Positions 5,533 to 6,310 of a stretch of DNA of 6,310 nucleotides are shown here, piece after piece. Source of the stretch: Lachnospiraceae bacterium (GTDB taxonomy: Bacteria > Bacillota_A > Clostridia > Lachnospirales > Lachnospiraceae). Below the pieces are notes generated by a model. It did no database searches and was not told the origin of the DNA. It saw only the letters and a program-made list of their open reading frames with translations. The translations under genes were made by a program, and so were the position numbers. Position 1 is the first letter of the stretch; the number at the start of each line of letters is the position of its first letter. The stretch covers positions 1 through 6,310 of the forward strand of contig JAISHZ010000022.1 in assembly GCA_031262285.1 (NCBI GenBank), in the 5' to 3' direction.

Positions 5533-5549
5533 GGAGGTGTAAAACTATT
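5533..5549 (+). promoter_or_regulatory. Ribosome binding site and ATT start of infC
   Basis: GGAGGTG (5533-5539) sits 7-9 bases before ATT at 5547. The only alternative start upstream, TTG at 5529, overlaps the ribosome binding site and has none of its own. The downstream ATG at 5559 would drop the conserved first residues and is poorly spaced. Confidence 0.85.
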
Positions 5550-6053
5550 AGCGAATTAATGATTAACGAACAGATCAGAGACAGAGAGGTACGTGTCGTT
5601 GGTGAAGCAGGCGAGCAATTAGGCATTATGTCCGTCAGAGACGCGATGAGATTGGCCGAAGAAGCAAACGTCGATCTGGTCAAAATTGCGCCGACCGCAC
5701 AGCCGCCGGTATGCAAGTTGGTGGATTACGGTAAGTTCAAATATGAACAGACGCGCAAAGACAAAGAAGCGAAGAAGAAACAGCGAATCGTCGAAATCAA
5801 AGAGATTCGTCTTTCCCCCAATATCGATGAAAACGATTTAAACACCAAGATCGGCGCAGCCAAAAAGTTTTTGTCAAAAGGCAATAAAGTGAAGATCACG
5901 ATGCGTTTTCGCGGACGAGAAATGTCTCACATGAGCAATAGCCGACATATATTGGATGACATTGCCAAAAGCCTTGCGCAAATTGCGGTAATAGAAAAAG
6001 CACCCAAGGTGGAAGGCAGAAGTATGACCATGTATTTGACGGAGAAGAAATAG
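5547..6053 (+). CDS. infC: Translation initiation factor IF-3
   Basis: IF-3 binds the 30S subunit, keeps it apart from 50S and proofreads the start codon and initiator tRNA. The 168-residue length fits the family. The N-terminal domain begins with ISELMINEQIRDREVRVV; the family signature KLVDYGKFKY lies at 57-66, preceded by PPVC; a lysine-rich linker helix follows; the C-terminal domain shows IRLSPNIDENDLNTKI and KVKITMRFRGREM. The ATT start at 5547 is chosen for its ribosome binding site and because infC is the classic gene with this rare start in Bacillus and Escherichia. IF-3 discriminates against AUU, so the gene limits its own translation. It is first in the operon with rpmI, 40 bases downstream, under the L20-type leader. 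No unusual residues were seen. Confidence 0.97.
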   Translation: MSELMINEQIRDREVRVVGEAGEQLGIMSVRDAMRLAEEANVDLVKIAPTAQPPVCKLVDYGKFKYEQTRKDKEAKKKQRIVEIKEIRLSPNIDENDLNTKIGAAKKFLSKGNKVKITMRFRGREMSHMSNSRHILDDIAKSLAQIAVIEKAPKVEGRSMTMYLTEKK

Positions 6054-6093
6054 ACGAGCACAAACAGAGCAATTTTGATAGGAGGAGCAGACA

Positions 6094-6291
6094 ATGCAGA
6101 AAATGAAAACAAAAAGATCGGCAGCGAAGCGATTCAAAGCCACAGCAACAGGGAAACTGAAGAGGAGTAAAGCTTACAAGAGCCATATTTTGACCAAAAA
6201 GTCTCCGAAAAGAAAGCGCAATTTGCGGAAATCTACGATGACGGATGCAACCAATGTCAAGAACATGAAGAAAATATTACCCTATCTATAA
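6094..6291 (+). CDS. rpmI: Large ribosomal subunit protein bL35
   Basis: The 65-residue, very basic protein is a full-length bL35 of the 50S subunit. It opens [20 protein letters not shown], matching the family start (MPKMKTHRGAAKRFK in relatives), with the conserved [14 protein letters not shown] and KRKRNLRKS stretches following. The ATG at 6094 is preceded by GGAGGAG at 6081-6087. It follows infC in the same operon and is followed by the ribosome binding site of the next gene. Gln2 in place of the usual Pro2 is a small oddity. Confidence 0.97.
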   Translation: MQKMKTKRSAAKRFKATATGKLKRSKAYKSHILTKKSPKRKRNLRKSTMTDATNVKNMKKILPYL

Positions 6292-6298
6292 ATCGGAC

Positions 6299-6306
6299 AA
6301 GGAGGA
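6299..6306 (+). promoter_or_regulatory. Ribosome binding site of the next gene (expected rplT)
   Basis: AAGGAGGA, eight bases after the rpmI stop, is a near-perfect ribosome binding site. The start codon lies beyond the right edge. By conserved gene order the next gene should be rplT, encoding L20, the likely regulator of this operon. Confidence 0.7.
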
Positions 6307-6310
6307 CAGT

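Overview
The window reads as a chromosomal segment from a low-to-moderate GC member of the Bacillota. The evidence is strong GGAGG-type ribosome binding sites, GTG/TTG/ATT starts, an infC-rpmI(-rplT) operon behind an attenuator leader, and an HPr-like protein of the kind seen in Firmicutes. I cannot name the genus. All supported genes lie on the + strand.

Layout. (1) 1-745: the 3' part of a radical-SAM gene of the family annotated as putative DNA modification/repair protein (the 'rSAM_link_UDG' type), with a C-terminal helix-hairpin-helix. (2) 995-1822: its usual partner, a DUF4130 protein (probable DNA metabolism protein), here without the uracil-DNA glycosylase domain fused to it in some lineages. 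(3) 1948-2319: a small gene with its own sigma-A-type promoter and a roughly 110-nt leader. It encodes a 74-aa HPr-like protein that lacks the phosphorylatable histidine. (4) 2351-2471: two near-identical 32-bp units 44 bp apart, each a GC-rich hairpin followed by an extended -10-like box. They run directly into a long 18-bp hairpin terminator. (5) 2613-5120: a large XPD/DinG-type Fe-S helicase with an N-terminal PD-(D/E)XK (Cas4-like) nuclease domain, probably acting in DNA repair. (6) 5121-5350: a gene-free stretch with a facing pair of DnaA-box-like sites and several small hairpins. (7) 5351-6310: promoter, L20-type attenuation leader, infC with an ATT start, rpmI, and the ribosome binding site of the next gene (expected to be rplT, outside the window).

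How the parts fit. The first, second and fourth genes all look like DNA-metabolism or repair functions, and the last block is the conserved translation operon. In that operon IF3 would limit its own synthesis through its AUU start, and L20 would limit the whole operon through premature termination. No mobile element, CRISPR array, tRNA or rRNA is visible. The least explained parts are the tandem hairpin/-10 units with the overlapping terminator (2351-2471), the chemistry of the radical-SAM/DUF4130 pair, and the histidine-less HPr protein.
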